Assembly: GCA_016721085.1 (NCBI GenBank)
Contig: JADKJI010000009.1
Coordinates: forward strand, 62,001-126,000
Direction: 5' to 3'
Length of the DNA: 64,000 nucleotides
Origin: Chitinophagaceae bacterium
Lineage (GTDB): Bacteria; Bacteroidota; Bacteroidia; Chitinophagales; Chitinophagaceae
Positions 8,293 to 18,841 of this stretch are shown in pieces. The position numbers and the translations under genes were made by a program. How positions within the stretch are numbered: position 1 is the first letter of the stretch; every line of letters begins with the position of its first letter. The notes beneath the pieces were generated by a model. That model saw only the letters and a program-made list of their open reading frames with translations, had not been told where the DNA came from and searched no databases.

Positions 8293-9567
8293 ATGGCAAA
8301 AGAAATTGTAGCAGTCATCTTAGGAGGAGGAGCCGGAACCCGATTGTACCCCCTTACCGCCAGCCGTTCAAAACCAGCTGTACCAATTGCAGGTAAATAT
8401 CGACTGGTCGATATCCCTATCTCAAACTGTTTGAATGCAGGCATTTCAAAAATGTTTGTACTAACACAGTTCAACTCAGCCTCCCTTAACAGGCATATCA
8501 AGAATACCTATCACTTCAGCGCTTTCAGTTCTGCCTTCGTAGATATACTTGCCGCTGAACAGACACCAGATAACCCAACCTGGTTCCAGGGTACCGCCGA
8601 TGCGGTTCGTCAAAGTCTTCGTCATATTGAACCATTCCCAAGTGAGTATGTACTGATTCTTTCAGGTGATCAGTTGTATCAGATGGATTTCAATGAAATG
8701 CTGAATAATCATATTGATAAGAAAGCTGATATTTCCATCGCTACTATTCCAGTAGGCGACAGGGAAGCTTCAGAATTCGGTATCATGAAGAAAAATGAAG
8801 AAGGCGTAATCACTTCATTCGTTGAAAAACCAAAAGCAGATGTACTGCCAAACTGGGTTAGCGATACAGGTGCAGAAATGCAAAAGACAGGTAGGAATTA
8901 CCTCGCATCCATGGGTATTTATATCTTCAAGACCAAATTATTATTCGAGCTTCTGAATAATGAATGCAAGGATGCAACCGACTTCGGTAAAGAGATCATT
9001 CCTCAGTCGATCGATAAATATAAAGTGGCCAGCTACCAATATGATGGGTACTGGACAGATATTGGAAATATCTATTCCTTCTTTGAGGCGAATCTGGGAT
9101 TAACACAGGATATTCCAGACTTCAATCTGTTTGACAATACCAAGGCTATCTATACAAGGGCCCGTATGCTGCCACCTGCCAAGATCAGCGGTACAACATT
9201 AGAAAAGACCATCATTGCGGAAGGTTGTATCATAAATGCATCAAGAGTAGAGAATAGCGTAATCGGAATCAGAACAAGAATTGGAAACGGAACCACTATC
9301 GTTAGTAGCTATGTAATGGGTAGCGATTTCTTCGAGACCATGGAAGAAATGATACATAATGTAGAAAAAGGCATCCCTAAACTTGGAATAGGGGAGCGTT
9401 GTTATATCAGAAATGCCATCTTAGATAAGAACTGCCGTATCGGTAACGATGTACGTATCAATGGCGGCCATCATCTTGAAAATACCGACCATTCATTGTA
9501 TGTGGTAAAAGACGGAATTGTAGTTATAAAGAAAGGCGCTGTTTTACCCGATGGTTTTGTAATATAA
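8293..9567 (+). CDS. glgC: Glucose-1-phosphate adenylyltransferase
   Basis: A 424-residue ADP-glucose pyrophosphorylase, the committed and regulated step of bacterial glycogen synthesis. The N-terminal nucleotidyltransferase motif ILGGGAGTRLYPLT and the KPAVPIAGKYRLVDIPISN segment are intact. LSGDQLYQMD is the metal and sugar-nucleotide site and FVEKPKAD is also seen. The C-terminal part has the left-handed beta-helix hexapeptide pattern (for example AEGCIINASRVENSVIG). It follows glgA by 30 bases and is closed by a terminator hairpin at 9596. Confidence 0.96.
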   Translation: MAKEIVAVILGGGAGTRLYPLTASRSKPAVPIAGKYRLVDIPISNCLNAGISKMFVLTQFNSASLNRHIKNTYHFSAFSSAFVDILAAEQTPDNPTWFQGTADAVRQSLRHIEPFPSEYVLILSGDQLYQMDFNEMLNNHIDKKADISIATIPVGDREASEFGIMKKNEEGVITSFVEKPKADVLPNWVSDTGAEMQKTGRNYLASMGIYIFKTKLLFELLNNECKDATDFGKEIIPQSIDKYKVASYQYDGYWTDIGNIYSFFEANLGLTQDIPDFNLFDNTKAIYTRARMLPPAKISGTTLEKTIIAEGCIINASRVENSVIGIRTRIGNGTTIVSSYVMGSDFFETMEEMIHNVEKGIPKLGIGERCYIRNAILDKNCRIGNDVRINGGHHLENTDHSLYVVKDGIVVIKKGAVLPDGFVI

Positions 9568-9595
9568 GAACTCCACATTTTTGCCTATATTTTAA

Positions 9596-9632
9596 ACACA
9601 CCAGCCCAATATGAGGCTGGTGTGTACTTTTT
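9596..9632 (+). terminator. Intrinsic terminator after glgC
   Basis: An 11-bp stem, ACACACCAGCC paired with GGCTGGTGTGT, around an eight-base loop (9607-9614), is followed by ACTTTTTACA. It lies 28 bases after the glgC stop and about 60 bases before the next start. Confidence 0.85.
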
Positions 9633-9690
9633 ACACAATACTTACTTATCTTTCAGACTCAATATTTCTCCAAATCAATTAACGATTGTT

Positions 9691-11063
9691 ATGGCTGCTG
9701 CTTCTACACCTTCCGTTTCTGCAGGATTGATGCCCAAACCAAAGATGACCTTTGCCCAGATAGTAAACATGAGCTTTGGCTTTTTAGGGATTCAGTTCGG
9801 GTTTGCTTTACAGAATTCAAATGCAAGTGGTATTCTCAGAAACTATGGAGCCGATGTTGAGCATCTTTCCTGGTTTTGGTTAGCCGCTCCATTAGTTGGT
9901 TTAATTGTACAGCCAATTGTGGGACATTATAGTGATCGGACCTGGAATCCGAATTAGGAAGAAGAAGGCCTTATTTTTGGCAGGGGCTTTATTATCTGCA
10001 AGTGCGCTTTCATTAATGCCCAATGCGAATATTTTGGGGAGTATTGCACCTTTGTAGGATAGGTGCTGGCTTCCTAATGGTGATGGATGCATGTTTTAAT
10101 CTTGCAATGGAACCATTCAGGGCCTTTGTAGCTGATAATCTTCCTGATTAGCAAGTGAACAAAGGTTTTCTGTTCAAACTATGATGATAGGCTTAGGAGG
10201 TGCTGTTGCTTGGTTCATGGTTACCGGCAAAATGGCCTCAGCGGTGTTTCTGAAAGTGCTCCAAAGGGGGTAGTAGCTGATAATGTAAAATATTCTTTTA
10301 TTTAGGCTCCTTTGTTTTCAGCTGTATTTTATGGACTGTTTTAACTACAAAGAATATCCTCCTGACTTAGAATACAAAAAATATCTGATAAGAATGGGAT
10401 GGTAAAAAGAAGGATTAAGTTCCATATTTACATGATTAGTAAAGATGCCAAAAACAATGCAACAATTGGGTTTAGTACAGTTCTTTCCTGGCTTTGCTTT
10501 ATTCGGAATGTGGGTATTACTACAGATTCCATGGCTACACATAATTTATTTACCAATAGAAGACAGAAGTCCTGATTTGTATCGCAAGGCACAAAGTTGG
10601 CAGGTGTCATCTTCGGAGTATTACAATGGTGTTTCCGTTTTTTATGCACTTTGTCTTCCTTTATTTCGCGAAAAATTGGACGAAAAAAGACCCATACTTC
10701 TCTGATAATTAGGAGGAATAGGTTTGATTCTTTTTCTTGGCCCCTAATAAGGAATTTCTGATTTTCTCTATGGCTTGGGTGGGTGTAGCCTGGGCAAGTA
10801 TTCTGGCAATGCCATATGCAATTCTTTCAGGATCTTTACCTGCAGGAAAAATGGGTATCTACATGGGTATTTTCAATTTCTTCATAACTATTCCTCAAAT
10901 CTAAATGGAATCGTTGGTGGTCCAATGGTTAAAAAAATTTATTGGTAACCAGCCTGTATATGCGCTAATAATGGCAGGTGTATTTATGCTTTGTGCAGCG
11001 GTAAGTGTCATTTATGTTTACGACCCGGTTGCAGATTCAATAAAGAACGATCAAAAAAAATAA
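9691..11063 (+). pseudogene. SLC45/GPH-like sugar MFS transporter, heavily frameshifted
   Basis: Starts at ATG 9691 (MAAASTPSVSAGL) and reads cleanly to QPIVGHYSDRTWNPN, the cytoplasmic loop signature of the maltose/sucrose (SLC45-like) MFS group. From about 9950 the frame changes repeatedly. Restoring single bases in homopolymers gives LGRRRPYFLAGALLSASALS, then MVMDACFNLAMEPFRAFVAD, then GFSVQTMMIGLGGAVAWFM, and finally QPVYALIMAGVFMLCAAVS, ending at TAA 11063. At least eight indels and one or two nonsense changes are needed in about 1.1 kb. The expected product is about 460 residues. The ATG of the amylase follows by one base, so uptake and hydrolysis of glucans were meant to be co-transcribed. 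Confidence 0.8.
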
Positions 11064-11064
11064 T

Positions 11065-12945
11065 ATGAAACGTTTATTGGTAGCAGTAGTTTTTCTGTTG
11101 TTCGTTTTGGCAGCAGGAGCTCAGGACGCATTGAAGGTTTATCCTACTCATTGGTGGACAGGTTTTAAAGAAACCAATCTTCATTTGTTAGTGAAAGCTC
11201 CGAATATAGGTGGATGATCATTTCAGAAGGCAAGTATCAGCTATCCGGGAGTAAAACTTTCCGGTTTTGAAAAGATGGAGAACCCCAATTACATTATACT
11301 GAAGTTAGCATTGCTTCCAACTGCAAAACCCGGGAAATTTAAAATAACAATAAATAAGACTGATGGCTCCATTACAATATTTGATTATGAACTAAAGGCA
11401 AGAAGCAAAGAAGACGGGAAAACAAGAGTGCAAGGGGTTACTTCAAAAGACCTTACATATCTCATTATGCCCGACCGTTTCGCCAATGGAGATCCTTCCA
11501 ATGATGCATTCCAGGATTTAAGAGATAAAGAGGTGGATCGTTCCAATAAATTTGCAAGACATGGGGGCGACCTGAAGGGGATAGAAGATCATTTTGATTA
11601 TCTGAAAGAACTAGGTGTTACCGCTCTCTGGCTTACTCCTATTGTTCAGAACGATGCACCAAAAATGAGGGAAGTAAATTGGGATATGTCGGGCTATCAT
11701 GGCTATTGGTTCACCGATCATTATCAGGTAGATAAAAGATTTGGAGGCAACGAAGGCTATAAATCATTTATTAAGTCGGCCCATGATAAGGGATTGAAGA
11801 TTATTCAGGACGTAGTATACAACCATATCAGTTTGTATAACTGGATACAGATGGATCCTCCATCAAAAGATTGGGTAAACCAGTTTCCTGAATTCACCGG
11901 ACCAAGTCATCGCGATGAAGTACTTATGGATCCCTACGGATCAAAGTACGACAAGAATATAATGATTAAAGGATGGTTTGTTCCCCATTTGCCCGATTTG
12001 AATCTGGCAAACCCTCAACTAGCCACATTCCTTATACAGCATGCTATCTGGACTACAGAGGAATTTGGTTATGATGGATTCAGAGTGGATACCTATAAAT
12101 ATTGCGATGAGGCTTTCCTTAATAAGATCAATTCCGCCTTATTGAAGGAATTCCCTACTGTTACCACTTTTGTAGAAGCATGGGCTAATACTGTAACGGG
12201 TAATGCGTATTACGTGGATAATAACTTTTCTATTCCAAATAAAAATAATGCTCAGGGAGCTCTTGATTTTACACTGGCATTCGCCATGATGGCTGGAATG
12301 AACCAGTCCCCCGGATGGAATGAAGGAGTGAACAGGATTTACACAACCCTGGCACAGGATATCGTTTATAAGAACCCACTCAGAAATTGTATTTTCCTCG
12401 ATAATCACGACATGGACAGAATTTTCTCTGTTGTTGGAGAAGACTGGAACAAAATGAAATGGGGCTATACATGGTTGCTAACGCTAAGGGGTATTCCAAA
12501 TATCTATTATGGTACAGAGATTTTGATGAAAAATTTCAAGAATCCTACTGATGCAGAAGTGAGATTGGATTTTCCTGGCGGATGGTCTGGTGATCCAGTA
12601 AATAAGTTTACAGCAGCTGGCAGAAATGAAAAAGAGAATGCTGCTTTCAATTATTTCAGTAAACTCGCCAATTTCAGAAAAACATCTTCTGCATTAACTA
12701 CTGGTAATACCATGCAATTTATAGTTCGCGACGGAGCATACACCTATTTCCGTTACGATGCCAAACAAACCATAATGGTTATCACCAATACCGGCACCAA
12801 AACTTTCACTCCCAACTGGACAATGTATGCAGAACGTACACAGGGCTTCACCAAAGCAAGGAATGTAATAACTGGTGAAGAAGTTGAGTTGGGTAAGATG
12901 ACGGTGGGGGCGAAGGAGTGTGGGGTGTGGGAACTTGCAAAGTAA
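11065..12945 (+). CDS. GH13 alpha-amylase / cyclomaltodextrinase-like enzyme with in-frame TGA
   Basis: A secreted GH13 hydrolase of about 626 codons. The frame begins at ATG 11065 with a signal peptide (MKRLLVAVVFLLFVLAAGAQ). It continues through the cyclomaltodextrinase N-terminal beta domain, is interrupted by one TGA at 11215-11217 (codon 51), and then stays in the same frame to the stop. Catalytic GH13 residues are visible: Asp in YDGFRVDTYKY, Glu in TFVEAWA and Asp in FLDNHDMDR. The TGA is at the end of the stretch dense in indels, so it may be a sequence error; otherwise translation would have to restart near 11275 without the signal peptide. It belongs to the glucan locus, hydrolysing maltodextrins or cyclodextrins. 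Confidence 0.85.
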
Positions 12946-13094
12946 GTTCCAGAAGTTCCAGAGGTTTAAAAGTTCAAGGGTTTAAGAGTTTAAGGTTGTT
13001 CGAATTTCTAGATGAAAAATCGAATGGAAGAACCTTAAACTCTTAAACCCTTAAACTTTGGAACTAATTAAACATTTGGAACATATTGAACGTA
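12946..13094. repeat. Family-B word-built inverted repeat
   Basis: Arms of iterated GTTTAAGG / GTTCAAGGG words (about 12945-12997) pair with CCTTAAAC / CTTAAACCC words (13032-13075) around a 41-base core at 12994-13034. This core is the reverse complement of the core at 26564-26604 with about three mismatches. The element touches the amylase stop codon and the stop of the convergent GLPGLI gene. No gene is present. Confidence 0.85.
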
Positions 13095-13832
13095 CTACAA
13101 CATCACCTGCCACACGTTCCTCTCTGCATACTTTCCCCAATCTTTCAAACTGCTTAATAATGATTTCTGTAGATCAGGTACATTGGTCTTTTTGCCTTTA
13201 GTGGGAGGGGCGAGGTCTTTAGGTGCAATTGGAACCAATTCAAGTTTGGTAGCAAACCAGGTGGTATTGATACGAGGAATAGCGATTCCAAGTATCATTC
13301 CGGGTAATCCGCTGAAGCCTTCAGGGCCGCCTGTAATCAATATTTCATCTGTATAGAAAGCAAATACAAAAACCGAGTCCATTATGATACCCGTGGCTTT
13401 CCTGCAATTGAAGCCGGCTATCTTTCGGGTATCATCAGTGAGTTTCCAATTAATTTTTCTAACACTATCTTGAATAAGGAATTGCTTTTCAAAAACCTGC
13501 TTTTGGCTGGTGAATTGTTGGGAAGCAAAATTGGTGTAAACAATATTGTCTTGAGCAACTCCCACTTCGAAGAATCCAGGGCTTTTAGCATCTGCCACTT
13601 CACGGCCAGGTTTGTAACATGATTGGTCACCATCGAAAAAATAATCGAAATAGGTGATTTTGAATTGAGGGATTTGGCTTTTCATTTCCTGTACCCATTC
13701 ACCTTCTCCTTCAAATTGCTTATGAACATTGATCTTTCGTTCAAATTCTATCTTTCCTTTGGCAATAAAGGTTTGCGCTTCTGTTAATATAGGAAGCAAG
13801 AATGATAATATCGGGATTAGTATCTTTTTCAT
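13095..13832 (-). CDS. GLPGLI family protein
   Basis: A 245-residue secreted protein of the GLPGLI family, defined by a short motif seen here as GFSGLPGMILGI near residue 190. A signal peptide occupies about residues 1-19 (MKKILIPILSFLLPILTEAQ). The family is restricted to Bacteroidota, and its function is unknown. Members are commonly encoded next to CarboxypepD_reg outer-membrane beta-barrel proteins, as here: the receptor at 13850 ends 17 bases upstream on the same strand. The two are probably co-transcribed. Confidence 0.92.
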   Translation of the reverse strand: MKKILIPILSFLLPILTEAQTFIAKGKIEFERKINVHKQFEGEGEWVQEMKSQIPQFKITYFDYFFDGDQSCYKPGREVADAKSPGFFEVGVAQDNIVYTNFASQQFTSQKQVFEKQFLIQDSVRKINWKLTDDTRKIAGFNCRKATGIIMDSVFVFAFYTDEILITGGPEGFSGLPGMILGIAIPRINTTWFATKLELVPIAPKDLAPPTKGKKTNVPDLQKSLLSSLKDWGKYAERNVWQVML

Positions 13833-13849
13833 CTTTTTAATATGATAGG

Positions 13850-16633
13850 TTATTCAAAAGGAGAACGTGGTGCTTTACCACCTTTGTTGAAATTCCAGGT
13901 AAACGAAACTAGCCAGAAGCGTCGTAAGGTTTGGTAAGTTCGCTCAGTGATATTATTACTACTGATATCCCTGCTGAACCCAATATTCTGGTCAAGGATA
14001 TCATTCACTTCGAATTTCATTACAAAGCTTTCGTCTTTCAGGAATTTCTTACTTAAAGAAGCATTCCATCTGGTTACATTTCTGTTTTGCTGGAACAATG
14101 GCGTTTTTTGCCTGAAATTGGCATCTACATTTGAACTGATTTCAAATTTCTTTGGTAAATAATAGGTGGCACTGGCATTTACAGATGTATTCCAGTAATT
14201 ATTGTTCAGATTGGTGTTGATAGAAGCTTTAGAAGTATTGTAGCCGCGATCAATTCCAATATTGAATTCCATTTTCTTCTCTTTACGGTAATTACCATTT
14301 ACACCAAGCGAATAAGATCCAGATGTACTACGATTTTTCAAGTTGTTTACGACGGTGTTGTATTGGCTTCCGTTTATTCCAGCATTGAAACCAATATTAA
14401 AATCCGATTTCTTCAATTTGAAACCATAATTAAAGTAAGAGTAATAATTATAATTTCCATTTACATTTACGGGTTGTGTCACCCTTCTTCCCAGCGTATC
14501 TACAAAATCGCTATTACTTATTGCATTTTGTGTGGATGTAAAGTCAATATAGGCCCAGATGCCCCTGTTGTTCAGAATCTTGAAATCATTATAACTCAAA
14601 GAGAAATTATGCCTGAATTCCTGTTTCAGGTTGGGGTTCCCTTTTCTTACATTCAGTGGGTCATTATTATCTTTCAGAGGTTGTATTTGATCGATAGTAG
14701 GCTGCTGGGTGCTACCGTTATATCTCAATCCTAGTCTTGTTTGCGGCTTGATATTATAGTTGAAATTGGCTCTTGGGAAGAAATTCAGGTAATTATATTT
14801 ATAAACTGTATCCTGTATCAAATCTGTTTGGCGAAAATCAGAATTACTGATATTGCCGCCCATGCTGGCATTGAATTTCTTTTTATTCCAACGGATATTT
14901 CCTCCAACCGATTGGGTGAGGACTTTAAATCCATAATCGCTCGACAAAGAATCTATGTATTGGTCGTATTTACCATTCTTTTTCTCGTTGGTGATACGTT
15001 CTGATTCACTATTGCTGTTACCCAATGAATAGTTAAACTCAAGGAATACCGTTTTGCTTAATGGTTCTGTATAAGAAACTTTCCCACTTACAAAGCGCTG
15101 GCTTGAATTATTGATTTTTTGCTGGTCGATGGAGTCTTTACGTATGAGTGATCCTGCTCCATCATAGTATTGGTTATCTGAATTAAGGAAACCATCTGTA
15201 CTGGAACTGCTGTATTTCTGGTCAAAACTGAGCGAAACAGTTCTTCCAACTTTCTTGAATTTCTTCCTCCATAAAATGGAACTATTGAATGCTTCATTGG
15301 TTCCGTTGCTAGAGGTAGTTCTAAAACTTCGGTTTACAAAAGCATTCTTATCTGTCAGTGATTCGCTATAGTTAAAAGCTTTGTTCTGACTTGTGCCTTT
15401 ACTTCCATTAGCAGTTACTTTCAATGAAGAGCTTGAATCCAATTGTATCTCATAGGTTCCATTCAGGCTATTTCTTAATTTCTGGCTGAAATTATTCCCA
15501 TTGTCATTTCTGAAATAGAATGTGTCTGGAAGAATGTATTGAGAAGTGGTTCCTCCGCTGCCATTCGTATTTAGCTTATTGAAGCGATAACTGAAGTTCA
15601 GTTTGTGTTTATCTTCATCGTATTTGTTGGAATAGTGAACACCAGCTGTCCAGCTTGAAGGAAGTCCTTCACCATAAAAACTACCTCCGCCACCAAAATC
15701 ATCTCCATAGCTTGTTATCGAAACACCTCCATCAACAAACTCTATATTACTATTGTCTGATCCTCCATAAGCACTTTGATCACCCCATCCTAATCCTGTT
15801 CTTCCATTGTTTGCCATTGTTGCAAAGGCCGCGAATTTTCTTTTTCCTTTGAAGGCGTTAACCATCGCCTGATTATTGTATTTGTCTTTCAGGCCTCCAC
15901 CCAGACTCACTTTTCCAAAATAACCATTCTTCTTATCTTCTTTCATTTTCAGATTGATGGTCTTAGTCTTCTGGCCATCATCAATACCAGTAAATGCCGC
16001 CTGGTCACTTTTCTTGTCGTATACCTGCACTTTATCAATGGCATCAGCTCTAAGGTTTTGCGTAGCCATTGTAGGGTCGTCGCCAAAAAACTCCTCTCCA
16101 TCAACCAATACTTTCTTCACTTCCTCGCCCTGGGCTTTTATCTTTCCATCCTTATCTACCTGAACGCCGGGTAGTCTTTTTAAGAGCTCTTCCACATTGG
16201 CATTGGCTGCTACTTTGAAACTATCAGCAACATATTCAGTGGTGTCTTTCTTTATTCTTACCGCCCCCAATTGCTGCCGTACCACCACTTCCTGAAGTAA
16301 TTGGCTTCTCAATGTCATTGGAATCGAATTCAATACAATAGGATTTTCATCCTTGACATTGATATTTGTATAATAGTCGGCAAAAGTGGGATAGGTGATG
16401 AGGAGGAAATAAGAACCTGTTGGTATTCCTTTTAACTCAAAGCTTCCATCCTTTGTGCTCCGGGTATGAGTTACGAAAACTGAGTCTTTCGACGTAAGTA
16501 ATGCAACTACAGAGTTCGGCAGTGGTTTTTTTTCGGCTGTGTCAGTAACTATTCCTTTGATTGTTGTAAGTTGTGCAGTAGCCTCAATAGCAAAAAGGAC
16601 GATGCAAAAAAGTAGTAGCGTTAGTCTTTTCAT
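13850..16633 (-). CDS. CarboxypepD_reg outer-membrane beta-barrel (TonB-receptor-like) protein
   Basis: A 927-residue outer-membrane protein. In order: signal peptide (about 1-20), a carboxypeptidase-regulatory-like domain (about 22-105, IKGIVTDTAEKKPLPNSVV), a plug-like domain (about 120-220, with LLKRLPGVQVDKDGKIKAQG and GEEFFGDDPTMATQNL), then a long barrel rich in Asn, Ser, Tyr and Phe strands. No SusD-like partner is present and the downstream gene is GLPGLI, so it fits the beta-barrel family paired with GLPGLI rather than a SusC/SusD polysaccharide system. Its ligand is unknown. It splits the glucan locus on the opposite strand, between the amylase and glgB. Confidence 0.9.
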   Translation of the reverse strand: MKRLTLLLFCIVLFAIEATAQLTTIKGIVTDTAEKKPLPNSVVALLTSKDSVFVTHTRSTKDGSFELKGIPTGSYFLLITYPTFADYYTNINVKDENPIVLNSIPMTLRSQLLQEVVVRQQLGAVRIKKDTTEYVADSFKVAANANVEELLKRLPGVQVDKDGKIKAQGEEVKKVLVDGEEFFGDDPTMATQNLRADAIDKVQVYDKKSDQAAFTGIDDGQKTKTINLKMKEDKKNGYFGKVSLGGGLKDKYNNQAMVNAFKGKRKFAAFATMANNGRTGLGWGDQSAYGGSDNSNIEFVDGGVSITSYGDDFGGGGSFYGEGLPSSWTAGVHYSNKYDEDKHKLNFSYRFNKLNTNGSGGTTSQYILPDTFYFRNDNGNNFSQKLRNSLNGTYEIQLDSSSSLKVTANGSKGTSQNKAFNYSESLTDKNAFVNRSFRTTSSNGTNEAFNSSILWRKKFKKVGRTVSLSFDQKYSSSSTDGFLNSDNQYYDGAGSLIRKDSIDQQKINNSSQRFVSGKVSYTEPLSKTVFLEFNYSLGNSNSESERITNEKKNGKYDQYIDSLSSDYGFKVLTQSVGGNIRWNKKKFNASMGGNISNSDFRQTDLIQDTVYKYNYLNFFPRANFNYNIKPQTRLGLRYNGSTQQPTIDQIQPLKDNNDPLNVRKGNPNLKQEFRHNFSLSYNDFKILNNRGIWAYIDFTSTQNAISNSDFVDTLGRRVTQPVNVNGNYNYYSYFNYGFKLKKSDFNIGFNAGINGSQYNTVVNNLKNRSTSGSYSLGVNGNYRKEKKMEFNIGIDRGYNTSKASINTNLNNNYWNTSVNASATYYLPKKFEISSNVDANFRQKTPLFQQNRNVTRWNASLSKKFLKDESFVMKFEVNDILDQNIGFSRDISSNNITERTYQTLRRFWLVSFTWNFNKGGKAPRSPFE

Positions 16634-16792
16634 GGTTAATTGTAATAAAAGCTGTCGGAGAGAGTTCCGTACAAAGCGATAACAGGTTTTCAGTTTACGA
16701 ATGTCATTTAAAAAGGTGGAGTGGAGCCGAACGAACTCCTTAATTTTACGTTAAAGAGTTGCGCTTCAACATACACCATCAAAAATCGAAGT

Positions 16793-18841
16793 ATGATGCA
16801 AGAAGAAAAGAATTCCACAAACAAATCTGATGTAAAGAAAACATCTATTGATAAAAGTATCGATGGAAATGTGATGAAGGGTGATTTGAATGAGCAAATG
16901 GAAAGAAAATATGAAGAAACGCATTTTGTAGACAGTACCAAGCCGGTCTGGAACTATTCCCTTTTCACAGAGGAGGATATCCGAAATTACCAGGATGGCA
17001 CACATTATAGTTTATATAATCTGTTTGGGGCTCATCCTCGTGTAGTTTTAGATACACCGGGCTATTATTTCGCCGTATGGGCTCCCAATGCCACTTTCAT
17101 TTCCGTAACCGGAAACTTCAATGATTGGAATAAGGAATCACACCCCTTATTTGTAAGACTCGATAATTCAGGTATATGGGAAGGTTTTATTCCAAATTTT
17201 AAAAGAGGAGATATATACAAATATCATATACATGGCTTTAAGGGCTTAAAAATGGATAAAGGAGATCCTTATGCCAATTTCTGGGAGAAAAGGCCTCTTA
17301 CCGCTTCTATCACCTGGGATATGGAATATCAATGGAAGGATCAGGACTGGATGAATAAAAGGGCTGCCCATAACTCATTGGAAGCACCATGGAGTGTATA
17401 TGAAGTGCATCTTGCGAGTTGGACAAGACCTGATAAAAATGACGAAGAGAGTTATAATACCTACGACCAGATAAGGGCCCAGTTGGTTCCCTATGTTAAA
17501 GAGATGGGCTTCACCCATGTTGAACTGATGCCTATTATGGAACATCCTTATGATGGATCATGGGGCTATCAGGGGGCGGGCTATTATGCGCCAACATCAA
17601 GGTTCGGGGATCCGCAGCAATTCATGGAACTGATTAACGCATTTCATGACGCAGGTGTTGGAGTTATTCTCGATTGGGTGCCATCCCATTTCCCATACGA
17701 TTCACATGGACTATTCATGTTCGATGGTACTCACACATATGAATATGCGGATATGCGCAAGGGGTTTCATCCCGACTGGAATAGCTATATTTTCAACTAT
17801 AAAAGGGGAGAAGTAAAATCCTTCCTTATCAGCAACGCCCGTTTCTGGTTCGATAAATTCCATATCGATGGAATCAGGGTTGATGCTGTAAGTTCAATGT
17901 TGAAACTGAATTATTCCCGCGAAAATGGCCAGTGGGAACCCAATGAGCATGGTGGTGACGGAAATCTGGAAGCTATCAAATTCATAAAGAATATGAATGA
18001 GATGGTATTCAGGGATTTCCCAGATGTACAAACCATTGCTGAAGAAGCTACAGATTGGCCAGGAGTTTCCAAGCCAACTTTCGCAGGTGGATTAGGATTC
18101 GGAATGAAATGGATGATGGGATGGATGCACGATACTCTCGATTTCTTCAAGATGGATCCGATTCACAGACAACATCATCAGAATAAGTTCTCCTTTAGTA
18201 TGATGTACTTCTATGACGAGAACTTCATGCTCCCCCTAAGTCATGATGAGGTGGTGCATGGTAAAAGCCCTATGATCTATAAAATGCCAGGCGATGAATG
18301 GCAGAAATTTGCCAACCTAAGGGCATTATATACCTATATGTTCACCCACCCAGGAGGCAAATTATTGTTCATGGGAAATGAATTCGGTGCTACAACCGAA
18401 TGGAACCATAAGACCGAATTGCCCTGGGAATTATTACAATTTGAACCGCATCGTTTACTAAAGGATTGTGTGAGGGATCTAAATCTTCTTTTGCGTAACG
18501 AACCTGCTCTTTATGAAAACCAGTTTAACATACATGGGTTCGAATGGATCGACCTTAATCATAGGGAAGAGAGTGTAATTGTATATAAACGAAAGGGCAA
18601 AGATCCCAAAGACGATATTCTTATCATACTGAACCTAACACCCATGGTGAGAAGGGATTGGAAGGTCTATACAGAAGGAAAATCGGAGTGGAAAGAGATA
18701 TTCAATAGCGATGCTAAAAAGTACTGGGGTACCGGCGATGTGTTCAATCCCGATATTTTAACAACATTGGTGGATAAAAATGAAAACCGGTACGAAATAA
18801 ATGTGCATTTGCCGGCGTTGGGAGCGGTAGTCCTAAGGTAA
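16793..18841 (+). CDS. glgB: 1,4-alpha-glucan branching enzyme
   Basis: A GH13 enzyme that introduces alpha-1,6 branches into glycogen. An N-terminal CBM48-like domain (FAVWAPNATFISVTGNFNDW) precedes the catalytic barrel. Conserved regions include DWVPSHFPYDSHGL, the nucleophile Asp in IDGIRVDAVSSML, the acid/base Glu in TIAEEATDWP and LPLSHDEVVHGK. The C-terminal beta domain is intact. I favour ATG 16793 (MMQEEKNSTNK), giving 682 residues; the frame extends to 16721. The first 50 or so residues are charged and low-complexity and may be dispensable. It completes the glgA-glgC set about 7 kb away. Confidence 0.95.
   Translation: MMQEEKNSTNKSDVKKTSIDKSIDGNVMKGDLNEQMERKYEETHFVDSTKPVWNYSLFTEEDIRNYQDGTHYSLYNLFGAHPRVVLDTPGYYFAVWAPNATFISVTGNFNDWNKESHPLFVRLDNSGIWEGFIPNFKRGDIYKYHIHGFKGLKMDKGDPYANFWEKRPLTASITWDMEYQWKDQDWMNKRAAHNSLEAPWSVYEVHLASWTRPDKNDEESYNTYDQIRAQLVPYVKEMGFTHVELMPIMEHPYDGSWGYQGAGYYAPTSRFGDPQQFMELINAFHDAGVGVILDWVPSHFPYDSHGLFMFDGTHTYEYADMRKGFHPDWNSYIFNYKRGEVKSFLISNARFWFDKFHIDGIRVDAVSSMLKLNYSRENGQWEPNEHGGDGNLEAIKFIKNMNEMVFRDFPDVQTIAEEATDWPGVSKPTFAGGLGFGMKWMMGWMHDTLDFFKMDPIHRQHHQNKFSFSMMYFYDENFMLPLSHDEVVHGKSPMIYKMPGDEWQKFANLRALYTYMFTHPGGKLLFMGNEFGATTEWNHKTELPWELLQFEPHRLLKDCVRDLNLLLRNEPALYENQFNIHGFEWIDLNHREESVIVYKRKGKDPKDDILIILNLTPMVRRDWKVYTEGKSEWKEIFNSDAKKYWGTGDVFNPDILTTLVDKNENRYEINVHLPALGAVVLR

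Noticed and set aside
11215..11217. Selenocysteine at the amylase TGA
   Set aside because: GH13 enzymes have no selenocysteine at this N-terminal beta domain, and I see no SECIS-like hairpin just downstream.
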